64,000 nt of DNA from Chara braunii (GCA_003427395.1 BFEA01000250.1:1802769-1866768), one strand, 5' to 3'. Counted from the stretch's first letter, positions 31,001 through 40,430 are shown. The notes: a model not told the origin generated them from the sequence alone. Program-made: numbers and translations.

Positions 31001-34000
31001 TGGGAGGCATTCATGGGGTTGCCAAGGTTGTTTCTCCTTCCCTCCCCCTGCAAGTGGGTGGTGCTCCCACAGCCGGAGCTGTTCTTCCTGCATCGACATT
31101 GGCTGCCACTCCTTTGATGGCCGTCTCGACCCCGAGCTCTCCACTGACAAAGGCTGCCGCAAGCGCCTCGTCCGTTGACCGTCAATTGTCAAGCCGTCGT
31201 CACAATGGACGAGTTCAATCTTCACGGAGTTCTGTGGTGACTGACTCGAAGGCAGGAAATGCAGTTGAGCAGAGTCAGGCGCTGGGGATCGGGATTGTGG
31301 TCGCCAATGGAGGCGACGATCAGCGATGCAACGACCAAGCGGACTTTCTTGTCACGTCGCAATTATCTTCGTCTGATGACACGGGAGCTGAATCAACTAC
31401 CGACCAAGTGGATCATGAGCAGCAGCGGGTCTACAGCTCAGCGCCGTCGTCCAGTCTGCTGCTGCCGCAATCAATACGATTCCTGCAGCAGCCGACCTCG
31501 CCCGATTACCGGCCATCTGAGTCCGAGTTACTGAAGCCTTTGCTGACGCGAAGACTCCATAACCATGATGCTGAGCGCCGGTTGAAGAAGGGTAACGGAG
31601 CAAGACACGTGGTGGCGGGGGCGCGCGCCTCTGTTGTTGCCCCCTCGTTGGCCTTCTCAGTAGTGAATGCGAAGACCGTAAGGAGGGGCGACGGCCCTGC
31701 CCTGATGTCGTGTAGTCCTGAGGAGGAAGACGAGGAAGAGGACGAAGAGGAGGAGGAAGAAGAAGAGGGGGACGTTGATGACTCGAAAGAGTTTCCGATG
31801 ATAACGCCAAATGGGACATCACGAAACGAATGGCTGATGCTTCCTCTTGCATCTCGATCGTTGGATCGGTACGACAAGGAAGGTAACGTCGTTCTCAAAG
31901 GTGCTGCCACGAAATCCGTTGCTGGGTTCACGAGGGATGACAACGCCGTCGCCTCGCTTGAGATGAGGAAACAGGGATTGAGCTGTTTCGCAATCCGATC
32001 TTCTGGTTCTGCGTGTCTCTCATCAGCAGCAGAAGCAGCGGAAGCAGCAGAAACGGAAGAGGCAGGTGGGGAAAAGCACACCGAGTCCTCGATGACCAGA
32101 CTACGGACTCCGTCGTCGGGCAGGTCGGAGGTTATCACGCTGACGGGCATAATCCCGAAAAGTGCAGTCTTTTGCCACGTGTCCCATGAATCTAGGAGAA
32201 CCAAGAAACCAAGAAAAGGAGCTGATGGCACGTGGCACGCGGCGATGGCGGACGGCGTTCTTCCATCTCCGTCTCAGGTCCAGCGATTTTCGATGTCGGC
32301 GCCGTCTGCAGCGTCGTTAGGAGATGAACAGAGAAAATCACCTTCACCGTTGATCGTGGAGATTAATGACGATAATAGATCGCCAAAGAAGACGCCTTGC
32401 TCTTGGACAATGGGAGAGATAAATGGCGGTTTCGACGCGTCTGAAGAGATGATACTATTCGGGAAAACAACGGGCGTGATGATGACAACAACGACAACGA
32501 AGCTGAGGACGGAGCAGCAGCGTCGTGTTCTTATTCAGGAGATCGACCGCAGCCCCGACTCTTCGACGGGCAGGAAAAAAAGAGGAAGAATTGGAGAACC
32601 AGAAGAAGTGCCTGACGGATATGCTGGCGGCATTGACGCTGCTGCTGCTTCGTGTTTTGAGAAAAGTGACGGGAAAATTTTGCGAGAGCCGTCGAACATG
32701 ATGATGACTCCTGTGAGAACAAGGAAGTTAAAGAAGACAGCTATGGCGGCTGCCAATGGTGAGCTTTCCCTGAGGTCGGGGGTAGGTTGCGTATCCGGAC
32801 TGGATGACGAAGAAAGGAGCCCGCAATCCACTCCCGAGGTCATCGTAGCTGAGTACGCAAAAAATGGTATTCTTGCCTTTGAAGGCGACGAGTTGAGGAC
32901 ATTCGATGGGAGTGATATTCGTGGCAGCCGTCTTGAGGACGACGAGGAGATGGGAGATCATCATGGGAGAGAAGACGAGCAGCAGGGTGGGGGAGGAGGG
33001 GGGAGAGATGATAGAGATAGGGGAGGAGGAGGAAACGAGCTCCCAGGCAATGGCAGGTCGGAGGAGAAGAAGGAGCAAAGGCGCGAGCGGATGGAACGAT
33101 CTATGATCATGGAGGTCGAGAGGAAGGAGGAGAAGGTGGAGGAGGACGGCGATGAGATGCAAGCGTATGTGTTGCGATCGGACGATCTTGATGACATCTC
33201 CTTTAGTGGGGGGGGCGCGATCTTCATCCCTGCTGCCTCTCCTGGCCGACCTGATGCTGATGCTAATGTGCTCCCGGGGACGACGACTGAGGAATCTACG
33301 AAGCAAGTTGTCGAAGAGGTTGAGGAGGAGGGAGAAAATGGAGGGACGGCAGGGAAGAAGCGAGGCGTGGTAGAAGATACTTGTGGAAATGCGGGTCGTC
33401 AAGGATCCGTGACCAGTCCTATGGAGGGGGCCTTTCACGATCGTCAAAATCAACCGTCGTCATCTGAAGCTGGCGAACGAGTTTCGACCGCTGAGGATGC
33501 GATGGCTCACAGCCGATGGTCTAGCGAGAAGCCAGGAGGAGAAGTAGGGGGAGGAAGGGAAGACGCTCTGTTATTACCCGAGCTGGGCAGCAGTCCTTTT
33601 CACCCTAGATTCTTAGGTAAGCGTGTCAGAGGGCACATCGGACGGCGAACGCCGAGTCCGCCGGAGACGGATGCTCCCACCTGCAAGAGGTCAACGTTTG
33701 CAAGCTTGGCAGCTGCAGCTCAATCGCTGAGAGTGGTAGGGAGAGGGGGAGGAGGAGGAGGAGGAGGCTGGGTGTCTTCTGGAGGGGATACTTTCTATGA
33801 CGCCTTGCCCGCACTCCCCGTCGCCGAAACGTCCTCCTCATCTCCTCCGAGATCCGATTTGACTTATTGTACAGGATCGTCAACATCCTTTCTCAGCGGC
33901 AGTGCTAAGTCTAGCTTCCAGTCTGACGGCTTGTATTCTTCCTCAGGTGATGGCAGCCTTAATAGATCTCTCTCCTCTCGCTGTAGCTCCGATGTTGCCG

Positions 34001-37000
34001 CCGTCTCTGCCGTCTGCCCGTCGATCTTTGAATCCGGTGGTCTCTCTGTATCTGCCTGTTCTGCGCCTCCTAGCCGTGGCTGGGCGGCGGATGTGAAGGG
34101 TGCTGCCACCGTCGGTTCAGCGGCGAGTCTCGAAGTCAGTTCAACCTCCGCAGCATCGTTTCTTGACGAAGTTGGTGAGTCGAGGCGGGTCGTCAGTGAC
34201 AAGAACGGCGTGGTCGGACGTGCCGCAGCAGGTGGGCACGCCTCCGAAAGCAAGACGTCGCCATTTGTCCGCAACGCTGGTTCAGTGTCGATGGATGCTA
34301 AGGATGGGAAGGAGGGTAGTGGCAGGCAGGAGACGGCGGATGGAAAGAGGCCTGCAGCGGCCCGATGGACGGAGAGGATGGGGGTGGAAACGGTTGCGAC
34401 TGCAGCCGCGGCCGCGGCTACTACACTTGTGACGATGGGGAACGAGAAAGAAACAGAGGGGGAGGAAGGAACCAGCGGAGCGCACGGTGGGTCGCGTCGT
34501 GTGAAGGAATCGTCGTCGAGCTCCCTTCCGTCCCTCAGGACGCGCTCTGGAGGTCTTTACGAGATTAGGGAGGTGGAGGAAGAGGAGGCTGGGGATGATG
34601 TTGTTATACCACCTTCTTGTTCTGAAGGGAAGCGTGAGCTTTCATCATCCCAGCCAAGTAACGGGAGCTCGGTCATGGTAGTTGGAGCTGGCGAGCTTCA
34701 CTCTACAGCGCTGCGTGGAAGGGAGAAGGATTTAAATCAGCCACCCTTGTCGGCAGGAAGTCGAAACCATCTCTCGAAAGTAGCACAGTCGGAATTGGAG
34801 ACGGCTCCGATCGCTGCGGAGGGAGTGGAGAGGGCTTATAATAGCTTGGGAAATCACGATCAGCTTCAGCAAAATGGTGGCATTTTGAATGAGCGGGGCA
34901 CGGGCAAAGAAGAGCCGAGTGTGTTGGAGAAGTGCGGTGAGCAGAAAGCACCAGTGCGAGTGGGAGGAGGAGGAGGGATTGGTCCTGGAGGAGTCGTAGT
35001 TGGGGGGTTGGTCTCGATGTCTCTGGACGAGGAAATGTATGATTACGAGCAAGACCTGATCGATGATTGGATGGACGCGGAAGAACTGATGATGGTTGAC
35101 AAGACAAGAGAGATCGGGCTGGCGAATGGTAGTGTTGGTAATGGCGATTGGAGAGGGTCGGAGGATGACTGGGTGACGGATAAGACCATGGAGTTGCAGT
35201 ATATTGCTGACAAGACGACTGAGTCGGGCCTGGGAGGGAGATCTTCGTCTAGGTATTCGTCCAGCTGGCGCGATAGCAACGGTGCGAGCTGGCGGGAAAA
35301 CAATAGCAGCAGCGTCCGGGAGAACAATAGTAGCGGCAGCTTCCGGGAGAGTAAAGCCAGTTGGAGAGAGAACAGCAGCAGTGAGTGGCAACAAAAGACG
35401 GACCGGGAAAGTAAAGGCAGCTGGAAAGAGAAAACTAGCAGCAGTGAATGGCAGCAAAAGACGGACCGGGGATCGGTGCCGGACGACTTCGCTGACGTGG
35501 CGAACATGGAGGAGAAAACGATGATGCGGCAGGCTTATCATCATGATGGTAGCGGCGATGGGCCCTGCTTCTCGATCCCGGAGAAGGGTAAGGGCACTCC
35601 CGTATCGCCGGGAATGGGCGAGCTGAAACGCAACGAAGCCGGGGAGGGAAGGGGGACATATTTGTCTTCGCCGGATGCTACCCCGAGGGAGAGACGCGTG
35701 TTCCTGGCCTTGACGCCCGACCGGATGCTTGAGGAGCGCGTGGCAAGAGAAAGAAGAGGGAAAGAGGGCGAGGAGGAGGAAGTCGGGAGGAGCGGGGGTG
35801 GTGATGGGAACTCCGCAGCGTTGAAGATCGAGAGCAGGAGGAAAGCAGCTTCAGATGGTGGGATGGGCTCCAGGGGGGGGGGAGCGTCTGTCGACAGGAA
35901 CGGCGAGAGTGAGGGCGATCGGCAGCAGTCGAAGTCCGGGCGATCGGTGTTCTCCAAGCTGGGCAAAGCATTGGCCTGGATCGGGAGGCTGGGGAGGAGC
36001 AGTGGCGGTGGGGGAGGCGGGGGCGGTCCGAAGACTGGTAGACCATCGAGTCTGGAGAGAGCCAGCTGGGGGGGTGGAGGTGGGAGCGGGAGGGATTCTC
36101 GCGGTCGAAGGAACCGTCACGATGACAGTTTTGTTAGTATCAGCGGGAGTATCGGCCACAGCGGACTGATAGGCAATAGTGGATTCGTAGCGACAAGCGG
36201 TCTGGTGAGCGGGCACTTGCAGGGATCTCCCTGGGGAACGTCGTCCCCGACGGTGAAGCTGAAGAGGACGGTGGCATATCAACAGAGTCCAACGAGGAGC
36301 ACGCCAGTGGTGCGGCTGAAAAGCCCGGCGACGATGGCGCCGTCGTCGAAATCGGGGAGTCCTTACGGGGGAGGAGGTGGAGGGGTGGGGGATGGAGGAA
36401 GGTCGCTGCCTGGGACCCCAGGACGAATAGGAGGGGAGGAGAGGAGGAAAAGCGGCATGCCGAGGGCGTCAAGGCGGGGACGAGGAGGATATGCCAGTCC
36501 GGAGGGATCGGTGACGTCGAAGCCTGGCAGTGCAAGGCATCACGGGAATAAGGGAGGAGGCGACGGGGATGACACGTGGCATCATCACGGGGGGGCAAGA
36601 ACTCGGTGGGCTATGAATGAAACCACCCATTCGTGGGTCGGGCCGGCTGTTGGGTCCATTGCCATTAGTGGCCCGATAGCTAGTTATAGCGGCCCGATGA
36701 GTTACAGCGGGCCGGTCTACTACAATCCTCCTGTATCGAAGAGAAGTAGCGTGAGCAACCACCACGGCGGTGGGGGAGGGGGAGGGGGTGGAGGTGGAGG
36801 TGGAGGTGGTGAGAGAGAGCACCACAGTGGGGCGATCGCCACGGGAAAGAAGCAGTCTCAACGAGATGGCCTAGCGAGGGCCGCGATCAGCCGGTCATCT
36901 AATCTATCGCCTTCTCCTAGCCCTGTTGAAGTGCCGCCGCCATCGCGTGGCGGCACCGGGACGGATCGGCAGTATTCCAAATCTGCCCCTATCAGTGCTT

Positions 37001-38493
37001 TTCCCCGAAGAGCGGATCGCACTACAACAGCTGCGGCTGCTGCTGCTGTTGCAAATCCGCATCGCCAACCCTCGATTAGCCCTCCTGGTCGTTGGACCGG
37101 GGTCGTCGGTGGCGACAAGCCTGTCCCCTCCTCTGCCATTGGCAAGTCGGGCTTTTTGGGCCATCCATCAAGAGAACTGGGAAGAGGAGTAGGGGAAGAG
37201 GAGGAGGAGGACACGAACCATCTCGCTCTGGTATTGGCAACAAGTCCAACGACTTCCGTGGTTTCCATGGATTCGTACGCTGGGCGCAAAGGTAGCCGGA
37301 AGCAGGTGGGGGGCGGGACGCAATCTCGCGACCGCGATAGGAAGAAGACAGCGATGGCCGGAGGTCGTCCTGCTCCTCCAACCTCCTCCTCGCCCTTGCG
37401 GAGAGGAGGGGTCAACTCCTCTTCTCGTGTGATGGACTCTACCTCCTCGCACATCAGCATCCTCAACCCCATGAGTCCTTCGCAGTCGCCATTGATGCAC
37501 ATACCCCTGAGCAGTCCCAACAGCGACACCATGGTGGGGTCCACCGGTACTCCGTATTCCACGAATGTGAGGGCTGGACGCAATGGCGAGGATGCACATG
37601 AGCGGGGAGGAGGGAGGAGAAGGTCCTCCGTCAAAAAGAGGGGTGTCGAGGACGACTGTGAAGACGATAGCAAAGTATGGACACCGCGTTCGACGTTCTC
37701 CTCAGAGTCGGGTGGCTTCTCTAGAGACTTCACTACCGATTTTTCTCGGGACACAACTTCGACGCACACTGGGCGGGAGTCTTGGAAAGACGCCAGGGAC
37801 AGCTTCCGAACCAGCTCCTTGGTGGCCGATGTTTCCAAAGGTCGTTTGCGCAAGTCGAGTCGACGAGGGGCCGCCGCAACGCCGACAGAGGACAGGCGGA
37901 GGAAGGATGTGAAAGCTGAGGAGAAGGGCAGTCCCTTTCGAATTTTGGATCCCATGTTTCGTATCCTGCGTGCTGCTTTGCCGGCGTGGGGATGGGCAGG
38001 AGATGGCGGTAAGACGGGTAAGGGGCCGGGGGAGAAGATACAGGAAGAGAGCGGGGACGTTGCGGTGGCGGAACATCGTGGTGGTAATGTGGCGAAGAGA
38101 CGGAGCTCTGGCAGACACAGCGACGAGTCTCAAGTAACTATCAATTCGATGAAAGGAGGGGCGGGATCAATAGTCCCGGCGGCTAAGAGGAGTGGCAGAG
38201 GGGGCAGGAGTGAGCGGGGGGAGAGGAGGCGGCGAGAAGGCAGTGAGAGCAAAACCAGCAGCAGCAGCGGTAGAAGGAAATCGAGAGGCGGAGGAACTCT
38301 TCTTGTTGTGGAAGATTATCATCAAAGGCGCTCCTCTGCTCGTATTCGACGTCCCCCGCTTTTGATGAAGCTCTGTGCGATGTGGAATGAGGAACATGTG
38401 GATCTTCTGTCGAGAAGCACAAAGTACAAGGCGCTGATGAATGAGCTCGAAGGACTGTCGGATGAGGTGAGAGCAAGAAAACAGAATGTTTGA
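28015..38493 (+). CDS. Giant low-complexity protein, unknown function
   Basis: One uninterrupted frame of 3,492 codons runs from ATG at 28,015 to TGA; an in-frame TGA 21 bp upstream supports this start. I recognise no enzymatic or structural domain. Visible features: an acidic run followed by basic PRKRPRIL (residues about 321-345, a possible nuclear signal); further Glu/Asp runs near 785 and 1,235; Gly runs near 1,908, 2,662 and 2,914; Ser-rich and Ala-rich tracts; and SP/TP-containing motifs (DDNRSPKKTP near 1,456, EIDRSPDSS near 1,507, DEERSPQSTPEV near 1,597). There are also SWRE/SWKE-type repeats near 2,414-2,490 and a predicted-helical, non-repetitive C-terminus ending YKALMNELEGLSDEVRARKQ. 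This looks largely disordered and probably nuclear, with phosphorylation-type sites (inference). It is the only long gene in the window and lies in a transposon-poor island. It could be the last large exon of a longer gene. Confidence 0.85.
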   Translation: MPSARVKGSGVGFGRCINDNRDSGGRQEREECISSVGVMRIPKGDGGAMLNGQGGEENDDLACSLSSVGKADLARESAFAKVVAKVAAGNDRRRGEDIPTRFGGCDYGYDAKTACGGNGKKKGEHRIKADRRQAGGKEDDGGGSPRGSPRGVQRNHEGKGTQSSAKPREGAKSAAADLGDGCWYAELDALQNGDDGGTSALRRCCATTATTTTTTTRRKMYVTSDGVVVDGERSSDDDDGDTQSLPSGVFSLDSDGGDDDGGLSKCDGDCGDGITSVWGAVGCSSRFESIPGGLRATAASCAAANGAASNEKVDRLLKEFVEIDEEEEEDDDDDEEPRKRPRILRNDDSPEAMSLSVLAADVTRRSSLPLLSKCSGDVRRGGRRSSPSASSSQALDSSISTENGGRKDCSVSAAWPSAAGFPLIQDIDSELKVADDAAAGASSGASSVPASSSQAGVTFAAGDETHEWVSITGCNGLDVNEMFAAVARSGASDSCEGRLSDGSRLSDITLTPSMGISPARQDAGRDESSVVSSPLMWTDDGGKQAQHDNGILLSPSPLPSIHSMDMTEGSTPSATRRESFSFNNGLLSETSTTPVTSRLCRHLAKYRCDQSPALCTSHRRYDWNLACNQSRNLALQTLAVSRSAGEAGVFAHNTLLAGNFGTPTTNGASGLSLSRDITSFPGHLASSPSSSSDHSFISAPANGGGLTCTGVAHDRMPNPFVLATTSGHGCAPHSGTRELSPIALSVDLPAGIKQAPVVETVVTRRWSRLLYSSAPETEDAGNEGEPEEGKKEGDGEGGEEEEREECDRKGEEGEMHEVGQNGKEEVVKGKKFPKNGEVSLAGEPPVSSLHYDAYITVADLHSRSRSFSSSPFSSYSSSSLSPSSSLTGVGVAYASSTATEVMGNVSSSEQGGESASEAEVAGGESWLDSVGNGKQWAESDDVEGKGEEAGDKAPLDETMTGSGCKSCPSVLTPGSSSPLAFLVEEGGKSLAKMRSVGGIHGVAKVVSPSLPLQVGGAPTAGAVLPASTLAATPLMAVSTPSSPLTKAAASASSVDRQLSSRRHNGRVQSSRSSVVTDSKAGNAVEQSQALGIGIVVANGGDDQRCNDQADFLVTSQLSSSDDTGAESTTDQVDHEQQRVYSSAPSSSLLLPQSIRFLQQPTSPDYRPSESELLKPLLTRRLHNHDAERRLKKGNGARHVVAGARASVVAPSLAFSVVNAKTVRRGDGPALMSCSPEEEDEEEDEEEEEEEEGDVDDSKEFPMITPNGTSRNEWLMLPLASRSLDRYDKEGNVVLKGAATKSVAGFTRDDNAVASLEMRKQGLSCFAIRSSGSACLSSAAEAAEAAETEEAGGEKHTESSMTRLRTPSSGRSEVITLTGIIPKSAVFCHVSHESRRTKKPRKGADGTWHAAMADGVLPSPSQVQRFSMSAPSAASLGDEQRKSPSPLIVEINDDNRSPKKTPCSWTMGEINGGFDASEEMILFGKTTGVMMTTTTTKLRTEQQRRVLIQEIDRSPDSSTGRKKRGRIGEPEEVPDGYAGGIDAAAASCFEKSDGKILREPSNMMMTPVRTRKLKKTAMAAANGELSLRSGVGCVSGLDDEERSPQSTPEVIVAEYAKNGILAFEGDELRTFDGSDIRGSRLEDDEEMGDHHGREDEQQGGGGGGRDDRDRGGGGNELPGNGRSEEKKEQRRERMERSMIMEVERKEEKVEEDGDEMQAYVLRSDDLDDISFSGGGAIFIPAASPGRPDADANVLPGTTTEESTKQVVEEVEEEGENGGTAGKKRGVVEDTCGNAGRQGSVTSPMEGAFHDRQNQPSSSEAGERVSTAEDAMAHSRWSSEKPGGEVGGGREDALLLPELGSSPFHPRFLGKRVRGHIGRRTPSPPETDAPTCKRSTFASLAAAAQSLRVVGRGGGGGGGGWVSSGGDTFYDALPALPVAETSSSSPPRSDLTYCTGSSTSFLSGSAKSSFQSDGLYSSSGDGSLNRSLSSRCSSDVAAVSAVCPSIFESGGLSVSACSAPPSRGWAADVKGAATVGSAASLEVSSTSAASFLDEVGESRRVVSDKNGVVGRAAAGGHASESKTSPFVRNAGSVSMDAKDGKEGSGRQETADGKRPAAARWTERMGVETVATAAAAAATTLVTMGNEKETEGEEGTSGAHGGSRRVKESSSSSLPSLRTRSGGLYEIREVEEEEAGDDVVIPPSCSEGKRELSSSQPSNGSSVMVVGAGELHSTALRGREKDLNQPPLSAGSRNHLSKVAQSELETAPIAAEGVERAYNSLGNHDQLQQNGGILNERGTGKEEPSVLEKCGEQKAPVRVGGGGGIGPGGVVVGGLVSMSLDEEMYDYEQDLIDDWMDAEELMMVDKTREIGLANGSVGNGDWRGSEDDWVTDKTMELQYIADKTTESGLGGRSSSRYSSSWRDSNGASWRENNSSSVRENNSSGSFRESKASWRENSSSEWQQKTDRESKGSWKEKTSSSEWQQKTDRGSVPDDFADVANMEEKTMMRQAYHHDGSGDGPCFSIPEKGKGTPVSPGMGELKRNEAGEGRGTYLSSPDATPRERRVFLALTPDRMLEERVARERRGKEGEEEEVGRSGGGDGNSAALKIESRRKAASDGGMGSRGGGASVDRNGESEGDRQQSKSGRSVFSKLGKALAWIGRLGRSSGGGGGGGGPKTGRPSSLERASWGGGGGSGRDSRGRRNRHDDSFVSISGSIGHSGLIGNSGFVATSGLVSGHLQGSPWGTSSPTVKLKRTVAYQQSPTRSTPVVRLKSPATMAPSSKSGSPYGGGGGGVGDGGRSLPGTPGRIGGEERRKSGMPRASRRGRGGYASPEGSVTSKPGSARHHGNKGGGDGDDTWHHHGGARTRWAMNETTHSWVGPAVGSIAISGPIASYSGPMSYSGPVYYNPPVSKRSSVSNHHGGGGGGGGGGGGGGGEREHHSGAIATGKKQSQRDGLARAAISRSSNLSPSPSPVEVPPPSRGGTGTDRQYSKSAPISAFPRRADRTTTAAAAAAVANPHRQPSISPPGRWTGVVGGDKPVPSSAIGKSGFLGHPSRELGRGVGEEEEEDTNHLALVLATSPTTSVVSMDSYAGRKGSRKQVGGGTQSRDRDRKKTAMAGGRPAPPTSSSPLRRGGVNSSSRVMDSTSSHISILNPMSPSQSPLMHIPLSSPNSDTMVGSTGTPYSTNVRAGRNGEDAHERGGGRRRSSVKKRGVEDDCEDDSKVWTPRSTFSSESGGFSRDFTTDFSRDTTSTHTGRESWKDARDSFRTSSLVADVSKGRLRKSSRRGAAATPTEDRRRKDVKAEEKGSPFRILDPMFRILRAALPAWGWAGDGGKTGKGPGEKIQEESGDVAVAEHRGGNVAKRRSSGRHSDESQVTINSMKGGAGSIVPAAKRSGRGGRSERGERRRREGSESKTSSSSGRRKSRGGGTLLVVEDYHQRRSSARIRRPPLLMKLCAMWNEEHVDLLSRSTKYKALMNELEGLSDEVRARKQNV

Positions 38494-38800
38494 TACATCG
38501 CTGTCTTTCTTCTTCTTCTTCTTCTTCTTCTTTTTCTTTCTTCTTCTTCTTCTTCTTCTTCTTCTTCTTCTTCTCACCCAAGATCTCTACCTCCCTGTAT
38601 TGGAATTCTCGTGCTGAGTAACGAAGAGAAATCACATTTCTCTTTTTCTTTGTTTTGTACCATGTGCAATGCTCCTGGCTCATTTTCCTTGCACATGCTA
38701 TGTTACCTATATGTTTTTGTTCTTGAGCTTTAAATCACCAATGACTCCAAACGTAGATAGCATACCTTCATGTTTCTACCAGAACATTAAAAAAAAAGAG
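38494..38800 (+). other. Probable 3' untranslated region with (TTC)n
   Basis: Immediately after the stop codon a (TTC)n tract runs from about 38,508 to 38,572. No perfect AATAAA is seen; a TTTTGTACCATGTGCAATGC stretch follows. The transcript end is not determinable. Confidence 0.4.
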
Positions 38801-39056
38801 CCAAGTCAGCTTTACGCAAAATAACTATGAACAGATATCATTCCCCCCTTGATCCCCCTTAGGATTGATTGGAGCCATACAGAGATGAAGCTTGTGAGGG
38901 CAAAAGAGGTCGGAGTCACATTCTGTCAGCAGGGCCTGTGCACGTTTCATACTGCTCTGCTTTTCTGCTGGCCAAGTGTCTGCAGAACAGCCAGACTTGG
39001 TCCATGCTAAACACGTGTGGGTTTTCTGTATCGATGTGTGCGAAAAGAGGACGGGG

Positions 39057-39166
39057 CAGCGCCAGTTTTCACCCGAATTGAACGCCCCCCCGTCATTATA
39101 GCTGTATTTGGCACAACTTTCTGTTCAGATGCAGTGACAATGACTGGGTGTTCTATTTGGGCAAAG
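39057..39166 (-). pseudogene. Cysteine-rich segment, degraded copy
   Basis: The minus strand reads CHCI, a stop, then TESCAKYSYNDGGAFNSGENWRC. It is clearly related at DNA level to 40,328-40,425 (shared GTTTTCACCCGAAT and GATGCAGTNANAATGAC blocks). The internal stop and expanded C run make it a pseudogene of whatever the other copy encodes. Confidence 0.5.
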
Positions 39167-39469
39167 ACTATAGTGCCGTGTGGCTAGACCCCTGAACTCG
39201 TGAATTTCCTCCCTCAACTCTTCGTGATGGGCAATTGGGTCGCTAAGTGAGATGTTGCAAGCAGTGGAAATCATAGCACGCCGAGGATAAAGGGGACGAT
39301 GTAGTCTAACATAGCGACTGTTTCAACTGGATTCTCGTGTACGTGATGGTCAGGTACACCCGGAAAAGGCTTAGTGTGGGTATGGGATTGCAGTTCGCAC
39401 ACAGTTAGACAGCAGAGCTAGAGCATGGTCAGCTAGTGCCTCTTCTTCGCTACGTTCTGACCGAATGGC

Positions 39470-39549
39470 CTTCTTCTTCTTCTTCTTCTTCTTCTTCTTC
39501 TTCTTCTTCTTCTTCTTCTTCTTCTTCTTCTGCAGCTGCTGCTGCTGCT
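39470..39549. repeat. (TTC)n followed by (TGC)n microsatellite
   Basis: About 60 bp of TTC repeats run into CTGCAGCTGCTGCTGCTGCT. Confidence 0.95.
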
Positions 39550-39825
39550 TTTAGTAGCTAACGTCTACGTTGACCGGATCTGCAGCCCAGTGGGAATTAT
39601 GAATGTCCATGTGAAAAACGTTGGAAGCCAGACGATGGCTGTCAATTTACGACGAAGTGCAACGTGTGGACACATCATGTCTTTCCTCCTTGCGTGAAGG
39701 CTTAAGTTAGAAAGGAAAGAAAAAGCTGAAGCTGCTTGGTTGACCCTTACATGTTGACCGACCTGCATATAGTTGGACAGCACATACCAGCACAGCCGAG
39801 TAGCGGTTAGCATCCACTCGTTGGC

Positions 39826-40030
39826 TTCTTGTTGTCATTGTCATTGTGTATAGTGTTAGTGTTGTTTGAAGGAGAAGGGGTCGGGTTCCGCATTTCTTTC
39901 CATCCAGAGCTAGGAAGCTTCTTTTTGTCATTGTCATTGTGTACTGTGTGTCTAGACGAAGGGTATTATTAGCTTGAAGTAGAAGGGGTTGGTTGGGTTC
40001 CGAATTTCTTTCCGTACAGAGCCAGGCATC
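39826..40030. repeat. ~100-bp imperfect tandem duplication
   Basis: TTGTCATTGTCATTGTGTA, followed by an AGAAGGGGTYGG...GGGTTCCGNATTTCTTTCC block, occurs twice in succession. Confidence 0.7.
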
Positions 40031-40117
40031 GGATGCGAGTGTTGTAGTTTCCGATATAGACAGACAGGCTCATTCAGAACGAGCATCTGGCAAGCATCTT
40101 ACACCAATTATTTTCTC

Positions 40118-40205
40118 ATTGACTGAGTTTTAGAACGAATTCATAAATCATTTCAACAAAGCATTGCCAAGCATTGGGTACGAAACGACCACCCTTGATC
40201 CATGC
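40118..40205 (-). pseudogene. atp6: Second nuclear fragment of mitochondrial atp6
   Basis: The minus strand reads FVPNAWQCFVEMIYEFVLKL, the conserved atp6 N-terminal segment with the Trp codon intact. It is roughly 85% identical in DNA to 22,800-22,880 by eye. It ends abruptly on both sides, so it is an isolated fragment. Confidence 0.7.
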
Positions 40206-40430
40206 ATGCGAGATATTTGTTGCAGTCTTTGTCATCAATCAGGAAATCCATGTGTTCTCTCTTTGTAAGCACCTCCGTCTGTGTAGTGATGGGGCAGCTC
40301 CTCTGCATTCTGCTGGATATGGCACCTACCGTTTTCACCCGAATAGAACGCCCTGTCATTACAGCTGAAATTGGGGCGATTTTCAGTCCAGATGCAGTCA
40401 TAATGACCGGGCATTCTATTGGGGGGAAGA
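40206..40430 (-). CDS. Possible cysteine-rich exons resembling a type-2 chitin-binding domain
   Basis: In one minus-strand frame (about 40,430-40,270) the sequence reads HYDCIWTENRPNFSC followed by NDRAFYSGENGRC. In another frame (about 40,265-40,170) it reads DDKDCNKYLACMDQGWSFRTQC. Cys-aromatic-Cys spacing of this kind is seen in peritrophin/CBM14 chitin-binding modules. The two pieces are in different frames, so they would have to be separate exons or a frameshifted pseudogene. The second overlaps the start of the atp6-like segment, which weakens it. Treat as a hypothesis. Confidence 0.25.

Noticed and set aside
36858-37955. 365-codon frame on the minus strand
   Set aside because: It is antisense to the giant coding sequence and mirrors its GC-rich, Ser/Gly-rich codons; no independent evidence.
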